Shown: positions 8,864 through 17,147 of the stretch, in pieces
Numbering within the stretch: position 1 is the stretch's first letter
Layout: each line of letters starts with the position of its first letter
Assembly (NCBI RefSeq): GCF_003634705.1
Contig: NZ_RBWU01000008.1
Span: 1-64,000 of the forward strand
DNA length: 64,000 bases
Reading direction: 5' to 3'
Source: Actinomadura pelletieri DSM 43383
Lineage (GTDB): Bacteria > Actinomycetota > Actinomycetes > Streptosporangiales > Streptosporangiaceae
Translations under genes and position numbers: made by a program
Notes under the pieces: model-generated
Databases searched by the model: none
What the model was told of the DNA's origin: nothing
The model's input: the letters and a program-made list of their open reading frames with translations, nothing else

Positions 8864-8924
8864 TCCGCAACCGCCCCAGTGACGGCGTTCTCATCAAGGA
8901 CTTCACGAACCCGGTGGGCTCCAC

Positions 8925-9230
8925 GTGCTGATTGGCCTCGCCGGGGCCGGCGCCAGCATCGTCATGCAGCTGCGCCAAGTGCTGACGAGCCCGGCCGTGG
9001 CGCAGGGCGAGGCGCCGCCCACAGCCGATGTCATCATGCGGGTCGAGGACGCCCGCGCCCTCGCAGCGCCCAGTCAGGTTTGGTTTCTGCTGGCCATCTT
9101 CTTGTACGGAGACTCGTTCGGCTGGTGGAACGCAGTCGCGCTGGCGCTTGTGGTGGCGGCGGTCATCGCGCTCTGGCTGATCCGGAGCGCCGGTGTCGCG
9201 AACGGCGGCGCGGCGAGCCATGGCCACCCG
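8925..9230 (+). pseudogene. Membrane-protein remnant ahead of a GntR fragment
   Basis: The frame contains VIMRVEDARALAAPSQVWF, FLYGDSFGWWNAVALALVV and VAAVIALWLI, i.e. two hydrophobic segments with a Trp-Trp motif. This resembles small membrane proteins found directly upstream of GntR regulators in actinomycetes. It runs without a stop into the GntR fragment, so the original stop has been lost by frameshift. No function can be named. Confidence 0.35.
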
Positions 9231-9386
9231 ATGATCGTCATCGACGCGGCATCGCCGACGCCGCCCTTCGAGCAACTCCGGGCCCAGATGGCGTGGCAGA
9301 TCCAGGACCGCTCGCTCGCCGTCGGCACGAGGATGCCGCCGATCCGCCGGCTCGCAGCCAACCTCGGCCTCTGCGGGGCTGGGTGA
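9231..9386 (+). pseudogene. GntR-family regulator, N-terminal fragment
   Basis: From the ATG at 9231 the protein reads MIVIDAASPTPPFEQLRAQM and AVGTRMPPIRRLAANLGL, the start of the winged-helix domain of GntR (YtrA-like) regulators. It stops after the first DNA-binding helix, at the fusion with an oppositely oriented transposase scrap (9385-9539). Effector domain and recognition helix are absent. Confidence 0.65.
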
Positions 9387-9539
9387 CTTCAGGCCACGGT
9401 CGATCAGGTCCCGCCGCTTCCAGCGGTGCAGGCACGACTCCGCGATGCCCAGAGATGCGGCCACCTCCCGCACCAATCGTCCCGACTCCAGCTCATCCAG
9501 GGCACGCCGACGAAACTCCGGCGAGTAAGGCCTGGGCAC
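9385..9539 (-). pseudogene. IS3-type orfA (transposase HTH) fragment
   Basis: From a GTG at 9539 with GAAGGAG just upstream, the reverse strand reads VPRPYSPEFRRRALDELESG and REVAASLGIAESCLHRWKRR. This is the helix-turn-helix of IS3-family orfA proteins. Homology stops after about 50 residues at the junction with the GntR fragment, and no orfB follows. Confidence 0.65.
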
Positions 9540-9639
9540 GAGAACTATCTCCTTCACAAGATCGCCGAATCCTACCCCTCTCAACATCCAAGCCCGTCAA
9601 ACGGGGGCAACATCAAGGTGTCCGGTGGACGGGGGAAGC

Positions 9640-9849
9640 TCAGTTCAGGTAGATCCGTCACGCCGCTGTCCATGTCCCGCGTGATCTCCAGCCTCAGCGT
9701 GGGGATAGGGCACCTCGCTCTCGCCTGGAGCGTCATGAGCACGGGGTACGGAGCGCGCGAAAGGTCGATTGTCCTGGCCTGCAACGCGTTCCCCGCACTA
9801 ATCATCCTCTGCGGCGGCATCATCGGCGACCGCTTCCGCCGCCACGTGC
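9640..9849 (+). pseudogene. MFS transporter fragment
   Basis: The frame shows ISSLSVGIGHLALAWSVMST, ARERSIVLACNAFPALIILC and GGIIGDRFRRHVL. The last is the loop 2-3 G-x-x-x-D-R-x-x-R-R signature of major facilitator proteins of the DHA3 type. About 65 residues survive before the sequence switches to an AMP-ligase tail. It is a fragment only. Confidence 0.5.
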
Positions 9850-9939
9850 TTAGTCGCCGACCTCCCGCGCACCGCGGCCGGAAAGCTCATCCACGGACGC
9901 CTCACCGACATGACTCTCACCGACTCCACCACCGACTGA
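9850..9939 (+). pseudogene. AMP-dependent acyl ligase, C-terminal tail
   Basis: The frame ending at the TGA 9937-9939 reads LVADLPRTAAGKLIHGRL. It carries the conserved L-P-R-T-x-x-G-K motif with the catalytic lysine at the end of AMP-binding acyl-CoA synthetases. Only the last 29 codons are present. Confidence 0.5.
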
Positions 9940-9950
9940 GGCGCGCAGCG

Positions 9951-9976
9951 GGGCGACCTCGGCGATGAGGTCGCCC
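9951..9976. terminator. Terminator-like hairpin
   Basis: A perfect 10-bp stem, GGGCGACCTC/GAGGTCGCCC, with a 6-base loop follows the ligase tail. It also lies downstream of the leftward M15-like gene, so it can serve both strands. There is no T-run, as is usual in this GC-rich background. Confidence 0.5.
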
Positions 9977-10052
9977 CCAGGCGCGCACGTCGGCGCGCGA
10001 GCCGCTGGCCGGCCGGGGCTTCGCCACGTCGCGCTGAATCGTTGATGGCTGC

Positions 10053-10814
10053 CTATGCGCGGGCCTGCTGGAGCCGTGCCAGCTTCTTGGCCGCGCTCCG
10101 CCGTTCGGGGGAGGTGATGTCGATGCCCGATCCTGCGCCCAGGCCGGGAGTGTCCTTCCAGCCTCGGATCTCCTGTACGACCTTGGCCAAGCGCGGGTTT
10201 CCGGGCTTGAGAGCGATGTAGAACAGTGATTCGTCCGGTCTGCGGTCGTCGCCACCCCAGCGGACCACGCCGTCGAGTTCGGCGAGAATGTCACGGACGA
10301 CGAGTTCTTGCTGGGGGTAGAAGCCACCGCGGGCACCCGCCGGGTAGTGGCCCGGGCGGATCTGCACCGCCGTCCCGGAGGCCTGGTTGGACTCTGCCAG
10401 TTTCCGCTGTACCGCGGACGGGGCACGCCATCCAACCACCTCCTCCGCACTGAGGAGGGTGTCGATCTGGTAGTGGAAACGGCGGATGACATGGACGAGG
10501 ACGGTCTCGACCTCTCCCATACGAACCTGAAACTCGATAGGAGTGCCCGGGGCACGGCGGGTGTAGACGTGGCCGTGGTCGTCTGTGATCTTCTCCATTT
10601 CCCATCCGTTCTTCGACGGGATGCCGGTCGAAAAGTGTTTCGCACGCTGGCGGGCCCGCTTCTCGGCCTGTTCTAAATCTCGACGAAGTCTGCTCAAATC
10701 CGGTTTACCAGCGGTTGCGTAGGCCGGGCTGACCAAGAACTGTGATCCGACGGCAGCTCCTGCTGCGATGAAGGCGGCACGCTGCAGAGCGGCGCGTCGT
10801 GACAGGGGGGCCAT
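10053..10814 (-). CDS. Exported M15-peptidase-like protein lacking the metal ligands
   Basis: The protein has 253 aa from the ATG at 10814, which follows AAGGAGG and overlaps the preceding stop (TGATG). The N-terminus has LSRRAALQRAAF, a hydrophobic stretch and AYA, a Tat-like export signal. The rest matches secreted D-Ala-D-Ala carboxypeptidase-like M15 proteins: S142-N-Q-A-S-G-T-A-V-Q151, GGFYPQQELVVRDILAELDG, VVRWGGD and P-D-E-S-L197-F. In the family those positions are S-N-H...D and D-E-x-H, which bind zinc. Here they are Gln144, Gln151 and Leu197, so catalysis is unlikely and a wall-binding or regulatory role is more plausible. Confidence 0.7.
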   Translation of the reverse strand: MAPLSRRAALQRAAFIAAGAAVGSQFLVSPAYATAGKPDLSRLRRDLEQAEKRARQRAKHFSTGIPSKNGWEMEKITDDHGHVYTRRAPGTPIEFQVRMGEVETVLVHVIRRFHYQIDTLLSAEEVVGWRAPSAVQRKLAESNQASGTAVQIRPGHYPAGARGGFYPQQELVVRDILAELDGVVRWGGDDRRPDESLFYIALKPGNPRLAKVVQEIRGWKDTPGLGAGSGIDITSPERRSAAKKLARLQQARA

Positions 10815-11266
10815 CACTTGGTGTCCTCCTTGTGCTGGAAGAGCAGAAGTCCGGTCAGCACGACGGCGCAAAGGCCGAGCACAGTCACGGACAGGTTGAC
10901 GTAAGACGGGATGATTGCCTCGACGGTGTGTCCGTCGCCAGTACGGCAGCCGAAACGCAGTGGGACGAAGGACGGTTCGTATCCGGCCAGGCGTTTCGCG
11001 CCCACCGCCTCGTTGCACGCCTTGGACTGGTCGGGATCGTCGAAGAAGAGCAGGGGGAGCACGGCCCAGGTGTAGATGCCGATCGTGGCCGCCCAGGCCA
11101 GGACGGCTCCGGCTTTGAGCGTCGCTGTGGCTGTTCGCAGGCGGGAGGCACGTACGAGCAGGCGCACACCGTAGAGCACCAGCCAGATAGTGGCCGGGGT
11201 CCCGGCCAGGATCAGCAGCAGCACTGCTACAGGGTTGTGGCCGGCGTAGGGTTCGTCTCCTGACAC
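10814..11266 (-). CDS. Membrane protein of unknown function (150 aa)
   Basis: There are three hydrophobic segments at about residues 12-35, 48-72 and 120-145. Between the second and third lies an extracytoplasmic-looking loop of about 45 residues with two cysteines (C83 and C106), which could form a disulfide. No known domain is recognised. The stop overlaps the start of the M15-like gene by one base, and only 8 bases separate it from the upstream DUF1906 gene. The three are almost certainly one transcript and probably act together at the cell envelope. Confidence 0.65.
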   Translation of the reverse strand: MSGDEPYAGHNPVAVLLLILAGTPATIWLVLYGVRLLVRASRLRTATATLKAGAVLAWAATIGIYTWAVLPLLFFDDPDQSKACNEAVGAKRLAGYEPSFVPLRFGCRTGDGHTVEAIIPSYVNLSVTVLGLCAVVLTGLLLFQHKEDTK

Positions 11267-11274
11267 CGCTCCCC

Positions 11275-13488
11275 TTAAGAGTTCCGGGCGATCGAGTTGT
11301 ACTTCTCCATCACGTAGTACAGGCCCATGCGCTTCTTCGCTTCACTGAAAGCCGGCTCGGCAGGCCCCTGATAGCGACGCAGAACTTCGTAGATCTCCTT
11401 GTCGGTGTAGTCCAGACTGGGTCGCCGAAGTGCCGGAGAGTTGTCGTCGCCGCCCGGCTTCCCGTCGATGTCCCACATGTGGATCATGGCGACACTGGTG
11501 AGCGCGAACCCCTCGTCCTGGTTCGCGTCTCTCCAGATGCCGTACTTGTCGGCGTCCTTGTTCACGTCGAGGATCGGGCGACCCGTGACATATCCCTGGC
11601 GGAGGCAGTGGTTCCATGCCCCGATGAGGGTGAAAGCCCGCTGCTTGCCGATGCCGGTGGAGGTGTCTCGGATGTACTTTCCAGTGACGGCGTAAGCGGC
11701 GATCACAGCCGCCCACGCGCTCTCGTCGGCCGGGTCGATGTGCCGCATTTCCCAGTAGGTCGTCGTCTGGATTAGCGCCTTGCGCATGTTGTACTTGTTC
11801 GACAGACTGGTGATCAGTGCGTCATGGTCGACTACGGTGGTCTGGAAGCACTTCCAATGCCGGTAGCTCTTGGTGCCGCCATCGTTCGGGTAACCGAGGG
11901 ACTCCATGTACTTGCCGACATCGGTCTGCATGGCGGAGATGTCCGCATTGAGTCGGGTATCGGGTTTGTTCGCTCGGGGCGCGTTAAAGGTCCCCTGGCC
12001 GATGTCCCGACCGGAGGCGATGTTGTTGTCGATCTCGATCTTGCCGGCGCCGGACCCGATAGTGCGCGTGACGATCTGGTCGTACGCCCAGTTCGCAGGG
12101 AGGGGATAACCGAAATTTCCGGAGAATCCGGAAGACATGTCGGACACGAATGAGGCGGACGCGTGGCCGGCGTTGGAGACGCGGGTGCAGACGTTACGTG
12201 GTCCGTAAACGCCGACCGCGAACCTGTTGCCGTCGTCGGCGACCGCGTCCTGGATCCCCTTAAAATGGGGAAGAACGGCGTTGGTGACATCCTGGTCGAG
12301 CGCGTCGAAGTCAACGGCGAAGAAGATCCGTGTTCCCGCCTTGAAACCGTGGTCGAGGGCGGCGTTGATGGCGGCCTGGGCCGCGGCGCGTCCGAGTGGA
12401 TAGCTGAAGTCCTCGACGCCGCGTCCGTAGGTCTGATAGATCGGGAAGCAGCGTAATCCGTTGTCGGCGATGGTCTGCAGTTCGCCCGGCTGGACCACTT
12501 TCTCTGGCAGCGACGTCGTGCTGGGATTGGTTAGATAGCGGCCGACGTAGGTGATTCCGTTTTCCTTCAGTGTTTTGGCCCGGGCTGGGGTAATTTTTGT
12601 GACGCCGTCGCATGCCGCGCCTTTGCGATCCTGATCTCCGTAGGAGACCAGCAGCGAGGCCCAGGTCTGAAAATCTCCCTTACCGGTGACTGGAAGTTTG
12701 ACGAAATCCTGGAACTCCCTCACCCGCTGGGCGAGGTTGGCGTCGAAGGAGGCAGCGAACGGGACGGGGCGCTGGTTGAGCACCATCCCGGCAGAGAATA
12801 GCGAGACCCACACTCCCATGTCACCCGAAGCGATGGTGTGAGATTTCAGGCCGGCCCGAGTCCCCGGGCCGAAAACACCGTTGGCCGTGCCATCGGCCAT
12901 ACCCAGTTCATACTGGATGGCGAAAAGCATGAATTTGGCCACATCTCGGGAGTTGTGGCCGTCACACGGAATGATGAAGTAATCTCTGCGGTTCACGTAG
13001 CGGCCGTTCAGCCAACGCTGAACGCTGCGGATTGCCTCGGAACCGGAGTTGATGGTGACATAGGCGTCCATGTTTAGGAGCCCTTTGAACACCTTCGGGG
13101 TGAGTTCGCCGCCAGGGAAGGCGAGGTCCACACCCATGTTCGTCTTCAGCGTGGTCATCGCGGTCTGGACGCGAGAGTTGTATTTCCCGTCGATCTCACC
13201 TCCGTCATAGCCTTTGCAGTACAGGCCGGATTGAATGATCTTGCAGAAATTTTCATTCGGGACGGTCGACGCGTTGAGGCTCGGATATTTCGAGCTGAGT
13301 GTGGCCAGGGTCGTTAAACCGAAGGCGTCGGACACAGGTGAAATTCCGAGTTCGACCTGTAGCGCCCGGGTGAGGGCGTACATGGTCTTCCAGCCTGTCT
13401 GGCCGTCCTCCTTGACAGTCATTCCGATCCGGCCACCATAAATGTTATTGACGAACTGCTGTGCTTTGCGCACCATCTCGTCGGCCAA
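11275..13488 (-). CDS. DUF1906 (glycoside-hydrolase-like) protein with peptidoglycan-binding front
   Basis: This is a 737-aa protein. Residues 1-290 hold several peptidoglycan-binding-type segments (for example LYCKGYDGGEIDGKYNSRVQ). Residues about 295-500 form the DUF1906/Rv2525c-like barrel, with THVGRYL-like ITYVGRYLTN, GTRIFFAVDFDALDQDV and FAVGVYGPRNVC. The last 230 residues are not recognised. The start used is TTG 13488, with GAAGGAG 9-15 bases upstream. There is no visible signal peptide, which is odd for a wall-acting protein. It is first in the operon with the membrane and M15-like proteins. The role is inferred as binding or trimming peptidoglycan. Confidence 0.75.
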   Translation of the reverse strand: MADEMVRKAQQFVNNIYGGRIGMTVKEDGQTGWKTMYALTRALQVELGISPVSDAFGLTTLATLSSKYPSLNASTVPNENFCKIIQSGLYCKGYDGGEIDGKYNSRVQTAMTTLKTNMGVDLAFPGGELTPKVFKGLLNMDAYVTINSGSEAIRSVQRWLNGRYVNRRDYFIIPCDGHNSRDVAKFMLFAIQYELGMADGTANGVFGPGTRAGLKSHTIASGDMGVWVSLFSAGMVLNQRPVPFAASFDANLAQRVREFQDFVKLPVTGKGDFQTWASLLVSYGDQDRKGAACDGVTKITPARAKTLKENGITYVGRYLTNPSTTSLPEKVVQPGELQTIADNGLRCFPIYQTYGRGVEDFSYPLGRAAAQAAINAALDHGFKAGTRIFFAVDFDALDQDVTNAVLPHFKGIQDAVADDGNRFAVGVYGPRNVCTRVSNAGHASASFVSDMSSGFSGNFGYPLPANWAYDQIVTRTIGSGAGKIEIDNNIASGRDIGQGTFNAPRANKPDTRLNADISAMQTDVGKYMESLGYPNDGGTKSYRHWKCFQTTVVDHDALITSLSNKYNMRKALIQTTTYWEMRHIDPADESAWAAVIAAYAVTGKYIRDTSTGIGKQRAFTLIGAWNHCLRQGYVTGRPILDVNKDADKYGIWRDANQDEGFALTSVAMIHMWDIDGKPGGDDNSPALRRPSLDYTDKEIYEVLRRYQGPAEPAFSEAKKRMGLYYVMEKYNSIARNS

Positions 13489-14002
13489 CTTGAATTCTCC
13501 TTCACACCTAGACCTTGCTGGCTAATGCGGATCGCCGTGTCGATGGCGTCAGGCCGAAGCTTCCGATGCACCCCAAAAAGGAGAGCTCGCCTGCCACCTT
13601 GTTGGTCGCGGGGCGCAATCTTTTTGTCACTCAAAGTCAGAACTCGGGGTTGAGGTGCGGCGGTTCTTTGAATACTCTCAACGAAGGAAAAGTTTTATGA
13701 TGCAGTGAACATAGATTGGAATGCCGGATAGGACAACGTGATGTAGATCACAGTGAAAGCACTTCGTCTTCGACTGTGGGCGCCAAGGTCACAGCGTGAT
13801 CAGAAGGCGTCAATCGCGCCCACGCGAAGCTCAGCGGCCAAGACATGGCGCGTTCTGCATAAGCTACGCTGCTGCCCGCATAAGGCCGGACAACGCGCCT
13901 AGGCCATCCACGTACTGCAGGATCGTGAGATTCAGGCCACCGCCCGAGGATGAAAAGCGCGCGTTGGACCGATCGAAAAGCTAGCGAGCTTCAATGGCTA
14001 GA
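13489..14002. other. Non-coding stretch upstream of the DUF1906 operon
   Basis: About 510 bases without a credible gene. The region 13680-13780 is noticeably richer in A+T than its surroundings, as expected for a promoter of the leftward operon. No convincing -35/-10 pair or terminator was identified. The right border is the end of an IS630 remnant. Confidence 0.4.
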
Positions 14003-15127
14003 GTTACCGGTTGTGGCTTGATGGTTACTGGCCCTGTCGGGTGTGGGTGGGTTACCTCGGGTGGATACGGTATGGCGAGGGCGGCGGGTTGACCGCTGCG
14101 GAGCGGGCGCGGCGGGCGCTGCGGCTGGAGGCCGCCCGGTTGTTCGAGGAGTGCTTGCTGTCGGATGCGCAGATCGGGCGCCGATCCCGGGTGTCGCGGA
14201 TGTCGGTGAACCGGTGGCGGCGGGCCTGGCGGACCGGCGGGACGGCGGCGTTGGCGTCCAAGGGACCCGGCGGCGCGAAGTGCGAACTGAGCGATGCCCA
14301 GGTGATCCTGTTGGACGGGGCGTTGGAGCTGGGGCCGGCCGCGCACGGCCGGCCCCAGGACCAGCGGTGGACACCGGCGCGGATCGGCGGAGGTGGCCTG
14401 GGGCCGGTTCGGGTCTCCTGCACCCCGGCCGGGGTGAATGTGCTGCTGCACCGGATCGGGTGAAGCGTGCAGATGCCCTCGCGCAGCGCAGCCGAGCGTG
14501 ACCAGCAGCGGGTCGACCGGTGGCGGGCGGAGGTGTGGTCGACGGTGGAAACATCGCGGCGGACTCGGGCGCCTGGACCTGCTTCGAAGACGAGGCCGGC
14601 CAGGGGCTGAGGTCGCCTAAGGCACCACCTGGGGACGACGCGGACGCACGACGGTGGTGCGCGTCACCTCCCGCGGCACCCACCGGATCCCGCCGGCCAC
14701 GCCCGTGGCGGTCGAACCCGGCCAGCAGCCCCGACTGATCTACTGGGCGCACGCCTACCGCGGCTGAGAAGACGAGAGGAAGAAATTCGACGAAGCCGAC
14801 TGCATCCGCCTGGTGGATGCCGCTCACCAGCAGCTCGGCGGACCGATCGTCGTCGTGTGGGACAACCTCGGGCACCCACCGCTCGGACCGGCTGCGCCGC
14901 TATCCGGCCGCCTAGGATCGGCTGACCGTCTTCCACCTGCCGCCCCATGCCCCCGAACCCAACCCCGTCGAGGGCGCATGGTCACACCTGAAACGGTCCA
15001 TGGCAACGCCCACCAAGCACACCCTCGACCAGCTTATGCGCCTGATCAAAACAGCCTGAAACGCATCCAGCTTCCGCCCGACCTACTCAACGGCCTCCTC
15101 ACCCACACCCACCTGCCAATCGGTAAC
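14003..15127 (+). mobile_element. Broken IS630-family element
   Basis: Imperfect ends GTTACCGGTTG (14003-14013) and CAATCGGTAAC (15117-15127) are inverted copies with one mismatch. Between them an opening frame gives LFEECLLSDAQIGRRSRVSR and VNRWRRAWRTGGTAALASKG, the IS630 helix-turn-helix region. Later, in other frames, come AWTCFEDEAGQGL, GGPIVVVWDNLGHP and MATPTKHTLDQLMRLIKTA, the DDE parts. At least three frame changes are needed, so the transposase is dead. Confidence 0.75.
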
Positions 15128-15149
15128 CCGACTATCGAACCTCTCTAGG

Positions 15150-15578
15150 TCTGCCGGCCCTCAAGAATCGAAGGTCACACTCCGGCGTAGAGCGGCTTCT
15201 TCCCGCGATAACGCGAGGTCGGCTCGGCCAGAACAAGGCTAGTCAATGAAAAGTCAGCTCCGAGGCTTGACCGGTGAGGCTAACTGAATACATAGTTGAT
15301 CAACCCCGCGAACCAACGCTTGTGCTGTGCCTCCCACACTCGTGTTCGAAAGGGGTGCTCCGTGTACGACGTCGGCCCGTTCCGCCGCCGCAGGCGCCGC
15401 CGTCCCCGTTAGTAAGGGATTCGTTCTCAGAGGAAGTAGCCCTTCTTTCGTAAATCATTAAGGGCGTTACTCCCCCTCTGCCGCTGAGTCCGAGCTCTCT
15501 CCACGGCACGGTGCCGCCCCTCTCGATTTATGGCTGATACAGCGACTCTGCATGAACCGCAAGCGAAAGGGAAAAGGG
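15150..15578. other. Intergenic region before the I36 inhibitor gene
   Basis: About 430 bases with no credible gene. A possible sigma-A-type promoter is TTGACC at 15267-15272 with TACATA at 15289-15294 (16-base gap), roughly 290 bases before the next start codon, so the 5' leader would be long. Nothing else was recognised. Confidence 0.3.
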
Positions 15579-16046
15579 ATGAAGACGAAAAAAGCTGGCC
15601 TGACGGCACTTTCCGTTGCACTTGTCGCCCCCGCGTTAGCGCTAGTGTCCGCGCCGCCCGCCATCGCGGCCGGAGCGAATATAAATGCCGGGAACATTAA
15701 CCCCGACTTCTGCGGTAAGTACATGTGCCTCTACTACTCCCCGAACCTGCGGGGCTCGGGGAGCGGTATCTCGGACGTCGGCCACTACCCGAAGGCGGAA
15801 CCGGACCTTAGCTGGTACACATTTTACAATATGAACCGCGGAGGCGCGGGGCACAATCAGCCTGTACGCAACAACGCGGCGAGCATGGGAAATAGCACCA
15901 CCAACTGCAATGTGACCACGTGGGTTTACCCGAACTGGGGTGGAAACTTCAACTGGCTCCACAAACGCAAGTGGGGGAACCTCACCGAGGGATCGGTCCT
16001 GCTTCGTAACAATGAAGCATCTATCGGAGCCAATACCTGCACCTGA
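15579..16046 (+). CDS. Secreted peptidase-inhibitor family I36-like protein
   Basis: This 155-aa protein starts at the ATG at 15579 (purine-rich AAAGGGAAAAGGG just before it; the upstream ATG at 15552 has none). A Sec signal peptide spans residues 1-31 (basic MKTKK, hydrophobic core, APPAIAA). The mature part has a Cys pair and CLYYSPNLRGSGSGISD, VRNNAASMGN and LLRNNEASIGANTC, the two-repeat beta/gamma-crystallin-like pattern of actinobacterial I36 inhibitors. It is probably an extracellular metalloprotease inhibitor or other small stable exoprotein. It is followed by a terminator and then by the export operon. Confidence 0.7.
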   Translation: MKTKKAGLTALSVALVAPALALVSAPPAIAAGANINAGNINPDFCGKYMCLYYSPNLRGSGSGISDVGHYPKAEPDLSWYTFYNMNRGGAGHNQPVRNNAASMGNSTTNCNVTTWVYPNWGGNFNWLHKRKWGNLTEGSVLLRNNEASIGANTCT

Positions 16047-16051
16047 CGCCC

Positions 16052-16097
16052 GGTCGGCCTGGGCGTTCCATCACGATGGGGAAGGCCCAGGCCGATC
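16052..16097 (+). terminator. Hairpin terminator after the I36 gene
   Basis: The stem CGGCCTGGGC (16055-16064) pairs perfectly with GCCCAGGCCG (16085-16094), with two or three further pairs outside and a 20-base loop. It starts a few bases after the stop codon at 16046. It separates the inhibitor gene from the following operon. Confidence 0.6.
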
Positions 16098-16205
16098 CGC
16101 ACTGGGCTGGACGAGATGGCGAGGCCTGACCAAAACGCAAGGCACCCGTGGTGAGCGCCGTTTATCATTATTCGTTCCAGTCAGCAGCAGAAAGATAGGA
16201 TCGTC

Positions 16206-17147
16206 GTGGTGAAGGCACGGAACATGATGTGGCGTCCTGTTGCAGTTGTTTGTAGTGGTTTGACCGGGATGCTGATCGCGGCATGCTCTTCAGAGCAGCC
16301 CACTAAGCCCCAGCCCGTTCCAACCCCCGTCGCCCACTCTATGACCGGGCTCAGCTTGCCGATCTCGAAATATATTTTCGATCCTGCTCAAGAGGCTAAG
16401 GTGGAGCGCGCCAGCGACTACCTGACTCAGCAGTGCATGAGAAGATTCGGGTTCGATTACCCGGTTACTCCACCGAGCAAAGCATCACTGGCGACAAGGG
16501 TGTTCACCGAGTTTAATTCGCGTCGCTATGGAGTAACAAATCGAGAGTCAGTATTGCTTTACGGTTATGGGCTGCCCCCTTGGGTGCAGGGGGCCGAACC
16601 TCGGCCAATGGAAAAAATGTCCGACGCGGAGTTCATAGTCTTGGACGGTACCGCCGACGACAGCAAGCGTTCGGTTGCCGGGCACCAGGTTCCACCTGGT
16701 GGGTGCTCGGGAGAGGCCGAGCGCAAACTGTCAAGTGTGGGACTCAGCACCAAGAAGGGCACTGCGGGGCCCGCCGCACTACCTGCGCAAATCCTGCAGA
16801 GAAGTTTTGTTCGCACACAATCCGATCCTCGTGTTCTAAAGGTGTTCCAGAGCTGGTCGACGTGCATGAAAGAACGCGGATACAGCTACGAGAATCCTTT
16901 CAAGGCGCTGGGAGATAAGCGCTGGACGCGTGAGGGAAACCGTCCGGGAAAAGCACACGTCGAGACTGCTCTAGCGGACATCGACTGTAAGAAGAAGACC
17001 AACCTCATCGGCGTGGAATACGCGATCGAGTCTGAATATCAGAACACCGAAATCGACAGGCATGCAGAGGAACTGGCAAGCATCCGGAAGACTTTGATGC
17101 AGCAGCTCAAGGCCATCGAAAAACTGATGGGCACCAATGGAAGTTGA
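16206..17147 (+). CDS. Lipoprotein of an export operon
   Basis: This 313-aa protein (GTG at 16206 or 16209) has a hydrophobic N-terminus ending in LIAAC-S, a clear lipobox, so it should be anchored in the membrane outer face. The motif QQCMRRFGFDY and two further Cys-containing helices recur in actinobacterial lipoproteins that sit beside MacB-like exporters. The C-terminus is helical and charged, with coiled-coil character (RHAEELASIRKTLMQQLKAI). The last 11 bases overlap the next gene. It probably supplies an extracytoplasmic partner to the exporter, and its substrate is unknown. Confidence 0.7.
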   Translation: MVKARNMMWRPVAVVCSGLTGMLIAACSSEQPTKPQPVPTPVAHSMTGLSLPISKYIFDPAQEAKVERASDYLTQQCMRRFGFDYPVTPPSKASLATRVFTEFNSRRYGVTNRESVLLYGYGLPPWVQGAEPRPMEKMSDAEFIVLDGTADDSKRSVAGHQVPPGGCSGEAERKLSSVGLSTKKGTAGPAALPAQILQRSFVRTQSDPRVLKVFQSWSTCMKERGYSYENPFKALGDKRWTREGNRPGKAHVETALADIDCKKKTNLIGVEYAIESEYQNTEIDRHAEELASIRKTLMQQLKAIEKLMGTNGS

